A program made the position numbers and the translations under genes. A stretch of DNA of 64,000 nucleotides from Schaalia sp. lx-260 (lineage in GTDB: Bacteria; Actinomycetota; Actinomycetes; Actinomycetales; Actinomycetaceae), in contig NZ_JAJNRQ010000004.1 in the NCBI RefSeq assembly GCF_021083645.1, positions 124,001-188,000 of the forward strand. Direction: 5' to 3'. Below the pieces are notes generated by a model. That model did not search any database. It saw nothing but the letters and a program-made list of their open reading frames with translations, and was not told where the DNA came from. This document shows positions 8,001-16,834 of this stretch, piece by piece; position 1 is the stretch's first letter; every line of letters starts with the position of its first letter.

Positions 8001-11000
8001 TCGTAGCTTCCAGTTCATGTGCAGCAGCAGTCTCGATGTCAGCTTTTTTCTCAGCTGCCAGATCAGCAATTGCTTTTAATGCACGTTCTTGCAACTTCGA
8101 TTTTTCTGGATCTCTCATCCATTCATCGAGTTGTTGACCGATGATAATTTCAGCAGAACTTGCCGCAGCAGCGATCCTGATTTTCGCTGGTTCACGATCA
8201 ATGGCGAGTATGCCCGCATCACGTGCAGCATTCACTTTATCTGTGCTGTCAGTTTCGCTCTTGTTAATCTCAGCTTTTGCAGCAGTTGCTTTGTCAGCAA
8301 TTGCTTGAATAGCATGAGCGCGCTCATCTGCGGAGATGTGACCCATCGCTTTTTCTACTTTTGCTGTGTCCTCGGCAGCTTTCGCATCAATTTCAGCTTG
8401 AGCACGAGCCTTATCGATTGCGAGTTTTGCTTCGGTTACAGCAGTATTAATTGCGTTTTCGGTGGAATTTGGGTCATTGATTACCCTGAGCGCCTGGTCA
8501 CGGGCAGCTTTAATCGCATCATCATATGCCTGTTTTGCTTCAGGAGTAAGTCCCGCAGGCTTGCTTTGAGCAGCATGATTCACCGTGTCCAACGCATGAT
8601 CGGCGTAGGTATCCACATCTGTCCGCGCGTTATTTCGAGAGTTATCGGAAGCAGCATCAACCAGGGCTGCCCGTCGAGCAGCTAGGTTCTCTGTTGCCGC
8701 ATTGATAGCAGTCACTTGATCGGCAACTTCTTGATCGCTGGCTGACACGTTATCGCGGACTGTTTCACCGGCGCTCTTAGCGGTTTGAGCGGCTTGCTCT
8801 TTTTCCCTGTAGGCAGCGACAGAGTCCTGTGTTTTGCCTGCAACTGTCGCAGGATTAGCTGCGTGAGCAAGTTCTTCTTGCAGTCGCCTCAGGGCCTCGT
8901 TCAGAGCAGCTTTATCTGCTTCAACACCGTCGAGTGCAGTACGCGCATTTTCAGTTTTAATGCGGGCGGCATCAATCGTCGGTTGTGTCGCATTTGGATC
9001 AGCTTGGACGGCTTTTGCTTCAGCAAGCGCATTATCGTAAGCGGTTTTCTTTGCTGAATCCGCACGAATGTACTTCACATCAGCTTTAGTGGCGTTTTCC
9101 TTGGCGATTTCGCCATTCAGAGCAGTCTTATCTGGTTGCACACCATCTAAAGATTCACGTGCAGTAACTAATGCGTTTAGGGCATCATTTACTTCACTTT
9201 GCGTGGCAGAACCATTGTTTAGGACACGATTTGCTTCCGCTAGATCAACGTCGTACTTCTGCTTTGGTGTGTCTGTGCCAAAAATGTAAGCGGGGGAAGC
9301 TTTTACATCGTTGCTCTTACCCACTTCAGTTCGCAGAGCATCCTTATTCACTGCGGGAGTCACATCATCAACACCGTCGAGTTCACGAGCTGCTGTTGAT
9401 AGACGTTCAATAAGACGTTCCACGTCACCGGTGTCTAATGCATTCTGATCGCCTGTCGCATCGGACGGGGTCACAGCTTTGGCTTGGTCAAGAGCTTCAT
9501 CAAATGATGTTTTCTTGTCCTGAGCGGCATTGGTGTAAGCGGGGGTATTCTTTTTGGCTTCCGCGCGAGTCTGTGCTTCTTTCAAGCGTCCCATAGCGGT
9601 ATTCAGCGTTTCAGCTTCGCCAAGGATATTCCCCAGTTCTGCAGCACTGTCGGCAATAATGGTTTCAGAACCATCAGTATTGGTGTATTTAATTCGTGAG
9701 ATCAACGAGTCTTTTTGAGCTCGGTTGAGGTGCTCGTAATTGTTGATTTTGTTGATCGCGTCGTTGATTCGCTCAGTGTTTTCTGCGCGGAAAACAATAT
9801 TGTCAAGCTCATCAGTTCTCTTAGCTGCCTCTATTTCAGCGAGGAATTTATCTTTTTCTGATTGCGGCAGGTTGGTTGCGTTCACGCGGTCACGTGCGCT
9901 TTGTTTTGCAGCTTCTGCTTTTGCTTTTTCCAGTTCAGCGTAGGCGTTAGCAGCACTGGTTGCAGCATCGACATTACGCAGGAATTCTGCTTCTTTGTCG
10001 GCAGGTAGGTTAAGTTCACGTATACCGGCTTTTGCTTTGTTTTTCGCGTCTTCAAGGCGGGCAGCTTGAACTTGTTCTTCTACGCCTGCAGCATCACCAG
10101 CTTGGTCAATCAGCGGCTTGTATTTATCTTGAATTGCTTGGTCAAGGTCAGCAAGGTTCTCTTTTGCTTTTTGCTTAAGAGCGGTAAGATCATCAGCTTT
10201 TGCCTGATTAACTATCCGGTCAATATCTGCTTGAGTATGCGTTGGATAGGTTAAAGCATCAATTGCAGCCAGAGCGTTTTTCTTTGCCTCTGGGCTTAGA
10301 TTGCGTAAAGCGTTGATGTCTTCTCGGGCTTTTTGTTTTGCTTTTTCAAAAGCAGCTTTAGCGGCTTCCTTTTCTGCATTCTTCTTGATTGCTTTATCGA
10401 TAGCTGCATTGATTTTGTCTCGCGTGTCAGCGTTTTGAATCTCAGTGTTGAACTCCTCTTTTTCATTTGGAGTTAACAGGGGCTGAGAGTTCACTGTCGC
10501 TTTGGCTTTGTCACGTTCTTCTTGACTGATCGGAGCTTCAGTGGGTGTCGTACCAGCGTCAGTCAGTTCAACAAGGTCACTCAGAGGAATATTCAAATAA
10601 TATGCATCGGGATACCACCTATCCCTAATGGTTAATGTTGATCTGGAATCTTTGAGCTGGTTATTGGAGTATGGACCTGCACCTGTCCCCACTCGGAAAC
10701 TCGTCGGAGCTGGGCTGCTTGGTGGATATAAGTTAACCATGTCGCCATTAGGTTCGTTGCACTTCATAAAAGCTTGACGAATTTCTGTGCGGATCTTTTC
10801 CGCTTGTCCTTCGGATTGACCATTTGTACGGCCGAGTACTAAATCTCCATCGCTCGTTGTGTAGCGCAGTTTAGGTTGGGGTACCTTGACTGTCCAGAAT
10901 TGGCCGCTATTGTCTTTTTTCCGTAGAGGGGTGCATGTTCGCTCCACAGTATTGTTATCCGGTGGAGTGACTACGGGTTCAGGTTTCCTTTCACGAACTA

Positions 11001-12078
11001 GGGAGGACCCTGCTATGACATCGGTTGTATCATCCGCGTATGTCACGGTGGTTGTACCATTGTCATCGGTCGTCACGGTTTTGATGATTCCGTTCGTGAT
11101 GAGGTCACTGTTAGCTTGTTTTACCTTATTTTCAACCGTGGTCTTTTCGTTACTGCTGAGGTTATTCGCGTGTTCAACCTCAGTCATTTCAGGAAGTTTT
11201 GGCTCATTGACAGTGTTCAACGGAGCTGGATCACCGGGAGTGACTGACCATTTGCCGTACTGCATATTCCATGATTTGAAGCGCTGGTTGATACCACCGA
11301 GAATAGGTGCGTCTAAGTTCTTGTCTTTAACTTCAGCGGCGTAGCGAATGTTCACGGTACGACTGCCTGCACTGTATCGTGTGACGTAGATGCTACGGCT
11401 CTTGTCTCGAATCGCCAGCAGCGTATTCTTTGTGTTACCGGCATTATCGTAGTTACCTAAACCGGCCATTTTGTTAAATTCGGCGTCAAAATCGCTGCCG
11501 CCGGAGTCAGATTCGCCGGTTCGCTCATTGATGCGTCCATGCCCTGTATCACGGGTCCGTACCCAGCGTCCACGGCCGGATGATTTCCATGCATTGAGTT
11601 TTTCCCAGCCCTCATAAACTTTCCACTCATCATTGTCAGTTTGAGTTTGGATTTTGTAGGGCTCATTAAGGGCAGTAGGAACGGTGAACCAGAAGAATGG
11701 GCTGCCACCCCAACGTTCATGCGCCATGTTGAATGAGTAGGCTACACAGGCCACATCTTTTGTTACGACTGTTCCTACGGGCACGCACCAATCTAAGTTT
11801 TGTGGTGAGGTTTCGCCTTTTCGGATGTAGTAAATATCGCCGGTAACGTAGTTTCGAATCAGGTTATCGGTACTTGCCTTGTAGTTATACGCATATTGGC
11901 CATCGTTGTACTCACCTGCAGCTTGAGCTTGTGGAGTACCGATAAGCACTGTTCCACCAAAAATCAGTGCGACCGCTAAAAAGATACCGGTAGCGCTCTG
12001 ACCTATATGTTTAAGTCGGCTTTGCGACTTTACAACAGTTCTACTCATACGTTTACCTGTTCTCGTAAGAATCTTCAT
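5065..12078 (-). CDS. giant cell-wall-anchored surface protein (FIVAR/GA-like repeats, LSHTG)
   Basis: A 2337-residue secreted adhesin candidate. Residues 1-53 form a signal peptide (hydrophobic core about 30-47, cleavage after AQA). Residues 54 to about 300 are a head region I do not recognise, with cysteines at 98 and 111. A short Rib-like stretch and a second unassigned globular part follow. From about 510 on, the protein is almost all alpha-helical three-helix modules: FIVAR-type units (ending LDGV..DK.AL) and GA/Ebh-like units. The last eight units share an LPNLT..EK core and end in LND. The C-terminus carries LPHHG (2297) and LSHTG (2303), a hydrophobic helix and RRR: a cell-wall sorting signal. 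Comparable proteins (Ebh, Embp) bind host matrix or stiffen the surface; binding here is not shown. No clear Shine-Dalgarno precedes the start, and Met11 (12048) is an alternative. Confidence 0.88.
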   Translation of the reverse strand: MKILTRTGKRMSRTVVKSQSRLKHIGQSATGIFLAVALIFGGTVLIGTPQAQAAGEYNDGQYAYNYKASTDNLIRNYVTGDIYYIRKGETSPQNLDWCVPVGTVVTKDVACVAYSFNMAHERWGGSPFFWFTVPTALNEPYKIQTQTDNDEWKVYEGWEKLNAWKSSGRGRWVRTRDTGHGRINERTGESDSGGSDFDAEFNKMAGLGNYDNAGNTKNTLLAIRDKSRSIYVTRYSAGSRTVNIRYAAEVKDKNLDAPILGGINQRFKSWNMQYGKWSVTPGDPAPLNTVNEPKLPEMTEVEHANNLSSNEKTTVENKVKQANSDLITNGIIKTVTTDDNGTTTVTYADDTTDVIAGSSLVRERKPEPVVTPPDNNTVERTCTPLRKKDNSGQFWTVKVPQPKLRYTTSDGDLVLGRTNGQSEGQAEKIRTEIRQAFMKCNEPNGDMVNLYPPSSPAPTSFRVGTGAGPYSNNQLKDSRSTLTIRDRWYPDAYYLNIPLSDLVELTDAGTTPTEAPISQEERDKAKATVNSQPLLTPNEKEEFNTEIQNADTRDKINAAIDKAIKKNAEKEAAKAAFEKAKQKAREDINALRNLSPEAKKNALAAIDALTYPTHTQADIDRIVNQAKADDLTALKQKAKENLADLDQAIQDKYKPLIDQAGDAAGVEEQVQAARLEDAKNKAKAGIRELNLPADKEAEFLRNVDAATSAANAYAELEKAKAEAAKQSARDRVNATNLPQSEKDKFLAEIEAAKRTDELDNIVFRAENTERINDAINKINNYEHLNRAQKDSLISRIKYTNTDGSETIIADSAAELGNILGEAETLNTAMGRLKEAQTRAEAKKNTPAYTNAAQDKKTSFDEALDQAKAVTPSDATGDQNALDTGDVERLIERLSTAARELDGVDDVTPAVNKDALRTEVGKSNDVKASPAYIFGTDTPKQKYDVDLAEANRVLNNGSATQSEVNDALNALVTARESLDGVQPDKTALNGEIAKENATKADVKYIRADSAKKTAYDNALAEAKAVQADPNATQPTIDAARIKTENARTALDGVEADKAALNEALRRLQEELAHAANPATVAGKTQDSVAAYREKEQAAQTAKSAGETVRDNVSASDQEVADQVTAINAATENLAARRAALVDAASDNSRNNARTDVDTYADHALDTVNHAAQSKPAGLTPEAKQAYDDAIKAARDQALRVINDPNSTENAINTAVTEAKLAIDKARAQAEIDAKAAEDTAKVEKAMGHISADERAHAIQAIADKATAAKAEINKSETDSTDKVNAARDAGILAIDREPAKIRIAAAASSAEIIIGQQLDEWMRDPEKSKLQERALKAIADLAAEKKADIETAAAHELEATTVAGELAIFKEIAKTLIESLPVLDDSAKEAAKNDIATKANKAEVIESFRNLARKVIEGLTDIPEDVLARVNENLARDDGLNSIRGDVFDAESASTRVHALKAIDEKATAAKETINALEGLTPDQKKAFESEIDEAAAKAKANLRREGIVYLLGQIDDARAAGEREIDKIVAKAHVEAKPNLSEKDKKAIEEKIDEALDNDTITAAVNEADSKDKENLDKAKEEANAHITDLPTVGESDKETLKDDINKAQTIDEVNGVVSRAKLIEATAQAPSVRGSDNFTYADPEKKQAYEEAVAAGENLLKNPNATSAEIEAAITAINEAKDALNGLDNIRKDATQKVNDLSLLPQAEKDKYIERINASNSHDEITRIIKEAEEANTQLRGEKPTDEEREKAKEQIGKLTNLPESDRNKVKEDIDKAETRGEIEDIVNNAKKQDETTGAQPSSENHKEAAKAEVDALKNLSDEEKAEFKDHIDKATSTAKVDESLNDARDLNDSRNTIDDEKLLTQAKAKAKDEISKLPNLTDEEKENAKAAIDQATDLGTIRKTLDDARTLNDSKTAGKALDEPKQKAKDEITHLPNLTNEEKENAKAVVDAAGSVEDVHTAVDSARTLNDSKTAGKALDEAKQKAKDEITHLPNLTNEEKENAKAVVDAAGSVEDVHTAVESARTLNDSKVPANSDLPQIKEEAKKAIDALQNLTPEEKAAAKSEIEGATNTDEVKAAVDKARTLNDGKVLDNVKNDAKDEIEALPNLTEKEKQDAKASVDAAKNPEEIKEIVHTSRDLNDGRNPQADGLGAAKNDAISSVNTLPNLSDKEKTEAADRINAATSAEEIAEILKEMRDRNDNALIGVDKEGAKAAIDALPNLTEPEKTELKDQIDRAATVDQVKDALDKGRVLNDSRSKYPPVQPENNGAASGQSNESSADSLRRNAAPHQGGKLPHHGKLSHTGVPTGLLFGFILTGLMGAAVMMIRRRYGSTK
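5297..6657 (-). repeat. eight tandem LND-terminated helical repeats in the surface protein
   Basis: Eight consecutive protein units of about 54-60 residues each contain the core (L/I)-x-x-L-x-N-L-(T/S)-x-x-E-K and end in (R)-x-LND-x-(K/R). They resemble the GA-type three-helix modules of staphylococcal Ebh. They form the wall-proximal stalk of the giant surface protein. Confidence 0.8.
6008..6355 (-). repeat. two near-identical 174-bp tandem repeats
   Basis: Two adjacent copies (6008-6181 and 6182-6355) match almost base for base over one 58-residue unit, while the neighbouring units have diverged. This is a recent in-frame duplication inside the surface-protein gene, and a likely site for unit gain or loss by recombination. 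Confidence 0.9.
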
Positions 12079-12464
12079 AACATCAAAAATGTCGAAGCAA
12101 GGACATACAAAACAGAATGCAGCATATATCTCGTACCCCCCCCCCGCACTAATCAGATTTAACCTTTTATTTAATGAGGGTGGGTATAAATTGAGGTATT
12201 TTTCATGAGCATTTGGTGAAACAAGTACCGTCGTTGCAGAAGTTCGGAGGCTGAAAAAAAATATAGGACCTTAGACATATGCCTTATATTTCGGGGCTTT
12301 CAGTCAAAATCATTTAAGTTTCAAAAACACAATATTCGCATTATTAAAGCGCGAGCGTTTTCCTTCTAAGCATTGCTTGTCTAAAATTTTTAGACAAAAA
12401 TTAGAAGAAAAAGTCTCATAATCTGAGATCTGTTGAACTTCTTTTCTGGCTCTATTACAGGCAT
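12079..12464 (-). promoter_or_regulatory. upstream region of the giant surface protein with a 10-base poly-G tract
   Basis: 386 AT-rich bases with no gene. On the minus strand a run of exactly ten G (plus-strand C at 12136-12145) lies 57 bases before the ATG. Immediately downstream is TACGAGATATATGCT, which contains -10-like hexamers (TATATG, TATGCT). The tract would therefore fall in the spacer between -10 and -35. Slippage in such tracts changes promoter strength in other bacteria; here this is inference from position. Confidence 0.5.
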
Positions 12465-12734
12465 TCAGAGGATTTTTTTAATGTTTTGAAAAAAGATTCT
12501 TTGTCTAAATAGGGGATAATGCCCGCCTGAAGCAAGAAATAACTCTACCCCTCCTGGGTGATACGTACTGCTCGGTAGTTTCCAGCGCTTGCGGGTTAAT
12601 AACTCCACCTCCCCTGGGTAATACCCTCCCCCAGCACCATCAGCATCTTCAGCCAGCACCACTCGACGACCATGAGAATCAACCGAAAAACTACTCACAA
12701 CACGCCGCTGCTCAGACGTATAAACAACCTTCAT
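12465..12734 (-). CDS. hypothetical protein, 89 aa
   Basis: I do not recognise this protein. A translation start is well supported: AGGAG lies 6 bases before ATG 12734 (the preceding GTG is a possible alternative). It begins MKVVYTSEQRRVVSSFSVD and contains two related segments, YYPGEVELL and YHPGGVELF, encoded by an imperfect direct DNA repeat at 12539-12565 and 12598-12624. The last 15 residues are of low quality and may be read-through of a decayed end. There is no signal peptide or membrane segment. It sits between tRNA-Ser(TGA) and the surface-protein promoter. It could be a real small gene or the remnant of a longer one. Confidence 0.4.
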   Translation of the reverse strand: MKVVYTSEQRRVVSSFSVDSHGRRVVLAEDADGAGGGYYPGEVELLTRKRWKLPSSTYHPGGVELFLASGGHYPLFRQRIFFQNIKKIL

Positions 12735-12817
12735 CACAGTCTCCTAAAAACTCCAAGAAACTGTCCGAACCCCCAAATGGCCAATAAGCCAATAAGCCCA
12801 GATGGGACTCTCCAACG

Positions 12818-12849
12818 AAAAACCCCGTGATCTCAACGAAATCACGGGG
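12818..12849 (-). terminator. rho-independent terminator of tRNA-Ser(TGA)
   Basis: The hairpin CCCCGTGAT/ATCACGGGG plus T5 on the minus strand, identical to the one after tRNA-Ser(GCT). The shared block extends past the T tract: 12799-12849 matches 4532-4582 with a single difference. Confidence 0.85.
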
Positions 12850-12856
12850 TGCGCTG

Positions 12857-12943
12857 CGGAGAGCGAGGGATTCGAACCCCCGGTGCCATTGCTGACACAA
12901 CGGTTTTCAAGACCGTCACCTTCGGCCACTCGGTCAGCTCTCC
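12857..12943 (-). tRNA. tRNA-Ser (anticodon TGA)
   Basis: An 87-base class II tRNA on the minus strand, with acceptor strands GGAGAGC and GCTCTCC and discriminator G. The anticodon stem ACGGT/ACCGT encloses loop CTTGAAA, anticodon TGA. It has a long variable arm and T arm CGGGGGTTCGAATCCCTCG. CCA is not encoded. Confidence 0.95.
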
Positions 12944-13382
12944 TGACTCACCCATTCTAACCGAATATCCGCTCTCATCAAATACACACCCATGCGGAAC
13001 AGCACACAAATGCACTCTTGCGTCCTATGCACGTACTTCAAAGCCGCACAAAAACACTAAGAGACATGCAGGGGACCTCCACTCAATTCAATCTCAAAAC
13101 CAGAGCCAACAACGTGCGCCTCAATGCAACACTCGCACACACGCCTTCACACACCACCCACTACAAATGACTGGTATCAATCGGCACACCTTCATAATCC
13201 ACTGTCGTATCAAAACCAGATAAACCATCATGACGAGACCTCACATATCCACAACAAATACACGGCCTTTCGTCCTTTTTCTCCTCCGCATTTCGTCGCT
13301 CACCCCGATATAAGGCCATCCTTCATCCCTCAATACGGGCATAACCCCCCTCAGCCTGACCCAGCATGACACACTGTTATTT
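12944..13382. other. intergenic region, no gene seen
   Basis: 439 bases between the 5' end of tRNA-Ser(TGA) and pgm. Open frames here have unusual composition (rich in His, Thr, Gln) and no ribosome binding site. It should hold divergent promoters for the tRNA and pgm. Confidence 0.3.
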
Positions 13383-15059
13383 ATGCATGAAAGAGCTGGC
13401 ACAGTTGCACTTCCGGATGACCTTATTGACGTTAATGAAGTCACTTCCGCCTACTACGACATCGAACCAGACCCTGCACATCCTGGGCAACAAGTCGTTT
13501 TCGGAACATCTGGACACCGAGGCTCATCTTTAGATGGCGCTTTCAATGAGGCACACATTGTTGCCACAACTGCCGCAATTATTGAATACCGTGCCGCACA
13601 AGGCATTGACGGTCCTCTATTTATCGGACGAGACACTCACGCGCTTTCTGAACCCGCATGGCGTACCGCTTTAGAAGTCCTTGCCGCCGCTGGCGTTCAC
13701 GTCAACATTGACTCACGCGGTTCATACACGCCAACTCCCGCCGTATCCGTCGCTATTTTGTGCGCAAATGGCGCCCCCGGCCCCGTCCGAACCACAGGTA
13801 GCGGACTTGCTGATGGCATCGTGGTTACGCCCTCACATAATCCTCCACGTGACGGCGGATTCAAATACAACCCCCCTCATGGTGGGCCAGCAGATTCCGA
13901 CGCGACCGGCTGGATTGCTTCTCGGGCAAATGAAATCCTGTCAGCTGGATGGCAGTCAGTTCCTCGCATTACCGGGTCGGCGCTTTTTGAACACCCATGC
14001 ATTCACGCATACGACTATTTAGATAACTACGTCAGCCAGCTTGAACAAGTGATCGACATTGACGCTATCCGTAAAGCCGGGGTTCGTATTGGCGCGGACC
14101 CACTTGGCGGCGCCTCGGTTGATTATTGGGCGGCAATTGGTGAACGATACGGGCTGGAATTAACGGTCGTTAACCCGTCAGTTGACCCATCATGGCCGTT
14201 CATGACTTTGGACTGGGATGGCAAGATCCGCATGGACTGTTCTTCGCCTTATGCGATGGCTTCTTTGCGTCACATCATGACTCCTGACGATCAAGAACGA
14301 ACACCCTATGACATTGCCACAGGTAATGACGCAGATTCTGACCGTCATGGCATTGTCACAGCGGATGGGTTAATGAATCCAAATCATTACCTCGCTGTCG
14401 CTATTGAGTATTTAATGACTCATCGCCCCCAGTGGCCAGCGAATGCGGCAGTTGGTAAAACCTTGGTGTCCTCATCGTTGATTGATCGTGTTGTTGCTTC
14501 TTTAGGGCGCACGCTGATTGAGGTTCCTGTGGGCTTTAAGTACTTTGTCCCAGGATTATTGGATGGCTCTGTTGGTTTCGGTGGTGAAGAATCTGCTGGA
14601 GCGTCTTTCTTACGTAAAGATGGCAGCGTATGGTCCACTGATAAAGACGGTATTATCTTGGCTTTGCTGGCTTCAGAAATCCTTGCTGTCACAGGTAAAA
14701 CACCTTCCCAGTTACATGAGGAACAGGTTGCACGTTTTGGTGCTTCCACATATGCGCGCATTGACGCAGCTGCTTCACGTGAAGAAAAAGCAAAACTAGC
14801 AGCTTTAGATCCCTGTGATGTGAGCGCAACAGAGCTTGCTGGGGATCCGATCACAGCTAAATTAGTGCGCGCCCCCGGTAATGATGCGTCTATTGGTGGC
14901 CTTAAAGTGACAACTGACTTTGCATGGTTTGCAGCGCGGCCATCGGGAACTGAGGACGTGTACAAGATTTATGCTGAGTCATTCCGCTCAGATGAGCATT
15001 TACATCAGGTTCAAGAAGCCGCAAAAGCGCTTGTGTCACAGGCATTAGGGCGAGGCTGA
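13383..15059 (+). CDS. pgm: phosphoglucomutase (alpha-D-glucose phosphate-specific)
   Basis: A 558-residue alpha-D-phosphohexomutase that interconverts glucose 1-phosphate and glucose 6-phosphate, linking glycolysis with glycogen and cell-surface sugar nucleotide synthesis. All four family signatures are visible: the N-terminal [12 protein letters not shown], the phosphoserine loop [16 protein letters not shown], the metal-binding [12 protein letters not shown], the sugar-binding [13 protein letters not shown] and the phosphate-binding [13 protein letters not shown]. The length is normal. The start [17 protein letters not shown] matches the family N-terminus. No strong Shine-Dalgarno precedes it, so the mRNA leader may be very short. 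Monocistronic. Confidence 0.95.
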   Translation: MHERAGTVALPDDLIDVNEVTSAYYDIEPDPAHPGQQVVFGTSGHRGSSLDGAFNEAHIVATTAAIIEYRAAQGIDGPLFIGRDTHALSEPAWRTALEVLAAAGVHVNIDSRGSYTPTPAVSVAILCANGAPGPVRTTGSGLADGIVVTPSHNPPRDGGFKYNPPHGGPADSDATGWIASRANEILSAGWQSVPRITGSALFEHPCIHAYDYLDNYVSQLEQVIDIDAIRKAGVRIGADPLGGASVDYWAAIGERYGLELTVVNPSVDPSWPFMTLDWDGKIRMDCSSPYAMASLRHIMTPDDQERTPYDIATGNDADSDRHGIVTADGLMNPNHYLAVAIEYLMTHRPQWPANAAVGKTLVSSSLIDRVVASLGRTLIEVPVGFKYFVPGLLDGSVGFGGEESAGASFLRKDGSVWSTDKDGIILALLASEILAVTGKTPSQLHEEQVARFGASTYARIDAAASREEKAKLAALDPCDVSATELAGDPITAKLVRAPGNDASIGGLKVTTDFAWFAARPSGTEDVYKIYAESFRSDEHLHQVQEAAKALVSQALGRG

Positions 15060-15410
15060 ATATCTGAGGAGGAATCTGGGCACGAGCACGTTAATTGACT
15101 GAAACAAGAACAGTTTAAGTCACACGCACACTGCCGCTTTTTCTTAATCACACGCCCTCTGTACCGGTCCTCACATTGACTGATACAGAGGGTTCATCAT
15201 GTACTGCAACTTACAAGCGAATACAGGGTGTTCGCAGGAAGTTCATGCAGTTTTCTTGCGCTCTCCACAGTCCTTACACGCAGCACGAATGCGAGCGTCA
15301 CGCACATCACATCATGTACTCACATCAGCACAGTATCGCAATAACAGTGCGAGAAAAAACACGCACTCATGCGAAGCCATGCCAGTGCCTTCCACATAGG
15401 ATGTTTATAT
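15060..15410. other. intergenic region with an inverted repeat
   Basis: 351 bases with no supported gene. A 9-base inverted repeat (CCCTCTGTA at 15155-15163, TACAGAGGG at 15184-15192) has a 20-base loop and no T tract. It could be a weak terminator for pgm or a regulator site. Confidence 0.35.
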
Positions 15411-16643
15411 ATGTTTTCAGCGTATTCGCAGATATTAAAAATCCCCGGAGCGGCACGTTTTAGCCTAGCTGGGGCAGTTTTACGTACCCCCATGTCAATG
15501 ATGGGGATTTCTACTATTTTGTCCGTTAAAGCAATTTATGGAAATTACACGATTGCAGGCCTCCTCACAGCATCAAGTATTGTCGCCGCCGCAATAACGG
15601 CTCCGATCTTGGCCCGCCTCGTTGATCGACATGGGCAACTACGCACAATGGGACCTTCCCTCACTGTTTGCGGCATATCCGTCATCGCCCTTATTACCTG
15701 TTTTTTCTTGGCAGCACCTCTGTGGCTTGTTTTTATTTTCAGTATCATCAGCGGAGCAACATCAGGGTCGCCTGGAGCTTTAGTACGCTCACGATGGCTG
15801 AAAGTCACGGCATCTTCACCAACGCACTTGCCAACCGCCTACGCCCTCGAATCAGCAATTGATGAGCTGATTTACATTGTTGGACCAATCTTGGCAACAA
15901 TATTAGGCGCGTCAATCCATCCCACAACAGGTTTGGTTTTATCTGCACTATGCACATCGGTCGGCGGTTACGCTTTCCTATCGCAACGCAGTACAGAACC
16001 CACACCTATGACACACACAGATGAGCACACTTCGGCTCCATCGGTGCTACGTGACCCTGCTGTTATTGTCCTTGTGCTGACTTATATAGGTGCGGGCGCT
16101 CTTTTTGGAGCAAACGATGTTTCTGTCATTGCATTCGCTGAAGAACAAGGGGCACCAGCCTACTCAGGTATATTGCTGGCAGTTTTCGCTTTAGGTTCAC
16201 TATGCGCTGCTTTGATCTACGGGTCACGCACATGGTTGCACCCTCTGTGGAAATTATTCGCTGTAGGTGTTTTCGCACTTGCCTTGGGTGTGAGCACTTT
16301 CCTTTGTGCGAATAACCTGTGGGTTCTTGGCACAGTTATGCTCATCAGTGGCCTTACTTGTGCGCCAACACTGACAAATGTCAACATGATTATTACCAAG
16401 ATTGTGCGCCCTCAGCAGCTCACTGAAGGGCTTGCGTGGATGAGTACGTCTTTGACTTTAGGCGTCTCTTTAGGTTCTGCCGTCGCCGGACCGGCAATTG
16501 ATTCATCGTCGTCTTATGGCGGCTTTATTGTGATGGTGATTTTTGCGTGGATCATGGTTGCAGTCATGCTTGCAGGTTTGTCACGCCTACGCCGCGGGGT
16601 CGAAAAACCTGCTATGCAACCCTCAGATCTCCTCGACGCTTGA
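15411..16643 (+). CDS. MFS transporter
   Basis: A 410-residue major facilitator superfamily protein with about twelve predicted helices. The loop between helices 2 and 3 carries the family motif as PILARLVDRHGQLRTMGP. A longer hydrophilic central loop (about residues 190-210) separates the two halves. The start at ATG 15411 is preferred over the longer frame from 15369, since AGGA lies 8 bases upstream and FSAYSQILKIPGAARFSLAG is a normal cytosolic N-terminus. The shape resembles drug or sugar-efflux members, but no residue identifies the substrate. It stands alone between pgm and the App1-family gene. Confidence 0.85.
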   Translation: MFSAYSQILKIPGAARFSLAGAVLRTPMSMMGISTILSVKAIYGNYTIAGLLTASSIVAAAITAPILARLVDRHGQLRTMGPSLTVCGISVIALITCFFLAAPLWLVFIFSIISGATSGSPGALVRSRWLKVTASSPTHLPTAYALESAIDELIYIVGPILATILGASIHPTTGLVLSALCTSVGGYAFLSQRSTEPTPMTHTDEHTSAPSVLRDPAVIVLVLTYIGAGALFGANDVSVIAFAEEQGAPAYSGILLAVFALGSLCAALIYGSRTWLHPLWKLFAVGVFALALGVSTFLCANNLWVLGTVMLISGLTCAPTLTNVNMIITKIVRPQQLTEGLAWMSTSLTLGVSLGSAVAGPAIDSSSSYGGFIVMVIFAWIMVAVMLAGLSRLRRGVEKPAMQPSDLLDA

Positions 16644-16834
16644 TGCGTCACGACTTACTCATCGTCTGCGAGCCGACAGGGCCTGCACGATATCACTCAT
16701 GAAATGTCGCTCATACGATTTTGACGTGAATATCAACAGATAACATCTGTCATACATCAACATGCGCTGGACTACCATGGTGACTAGAATCAACCATCCG
16801 ACACGTTATAACGATCCATACTACGAGGTTCCAC

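Noticed and set aside
7559-8137. Long plus-strand open frame (192 codons) opposite the giant surface protein, with several similar ones across 5.2-11.3 kb
   Set aside because: They mirror the Ala/Glu/Lys/Asp-rich helical repeats, have Ser/Phe/Leu-rich low-quality translations and no ribosome binding sites. They are antisense shadows.
4202-12943. Prophage or integrative element between tRNA genes
   Set aside because: There is no integrase, transposase, phage gene or duplicated tRNA 3' end; only the repeated terminator block is shared.
12849-13223. Open frame of 124 codons starting in tRNA-Ser(TGA)
   Set aside because: It runs through the tRNA gene, is rich in His/Thr/Gln and has no start signal.
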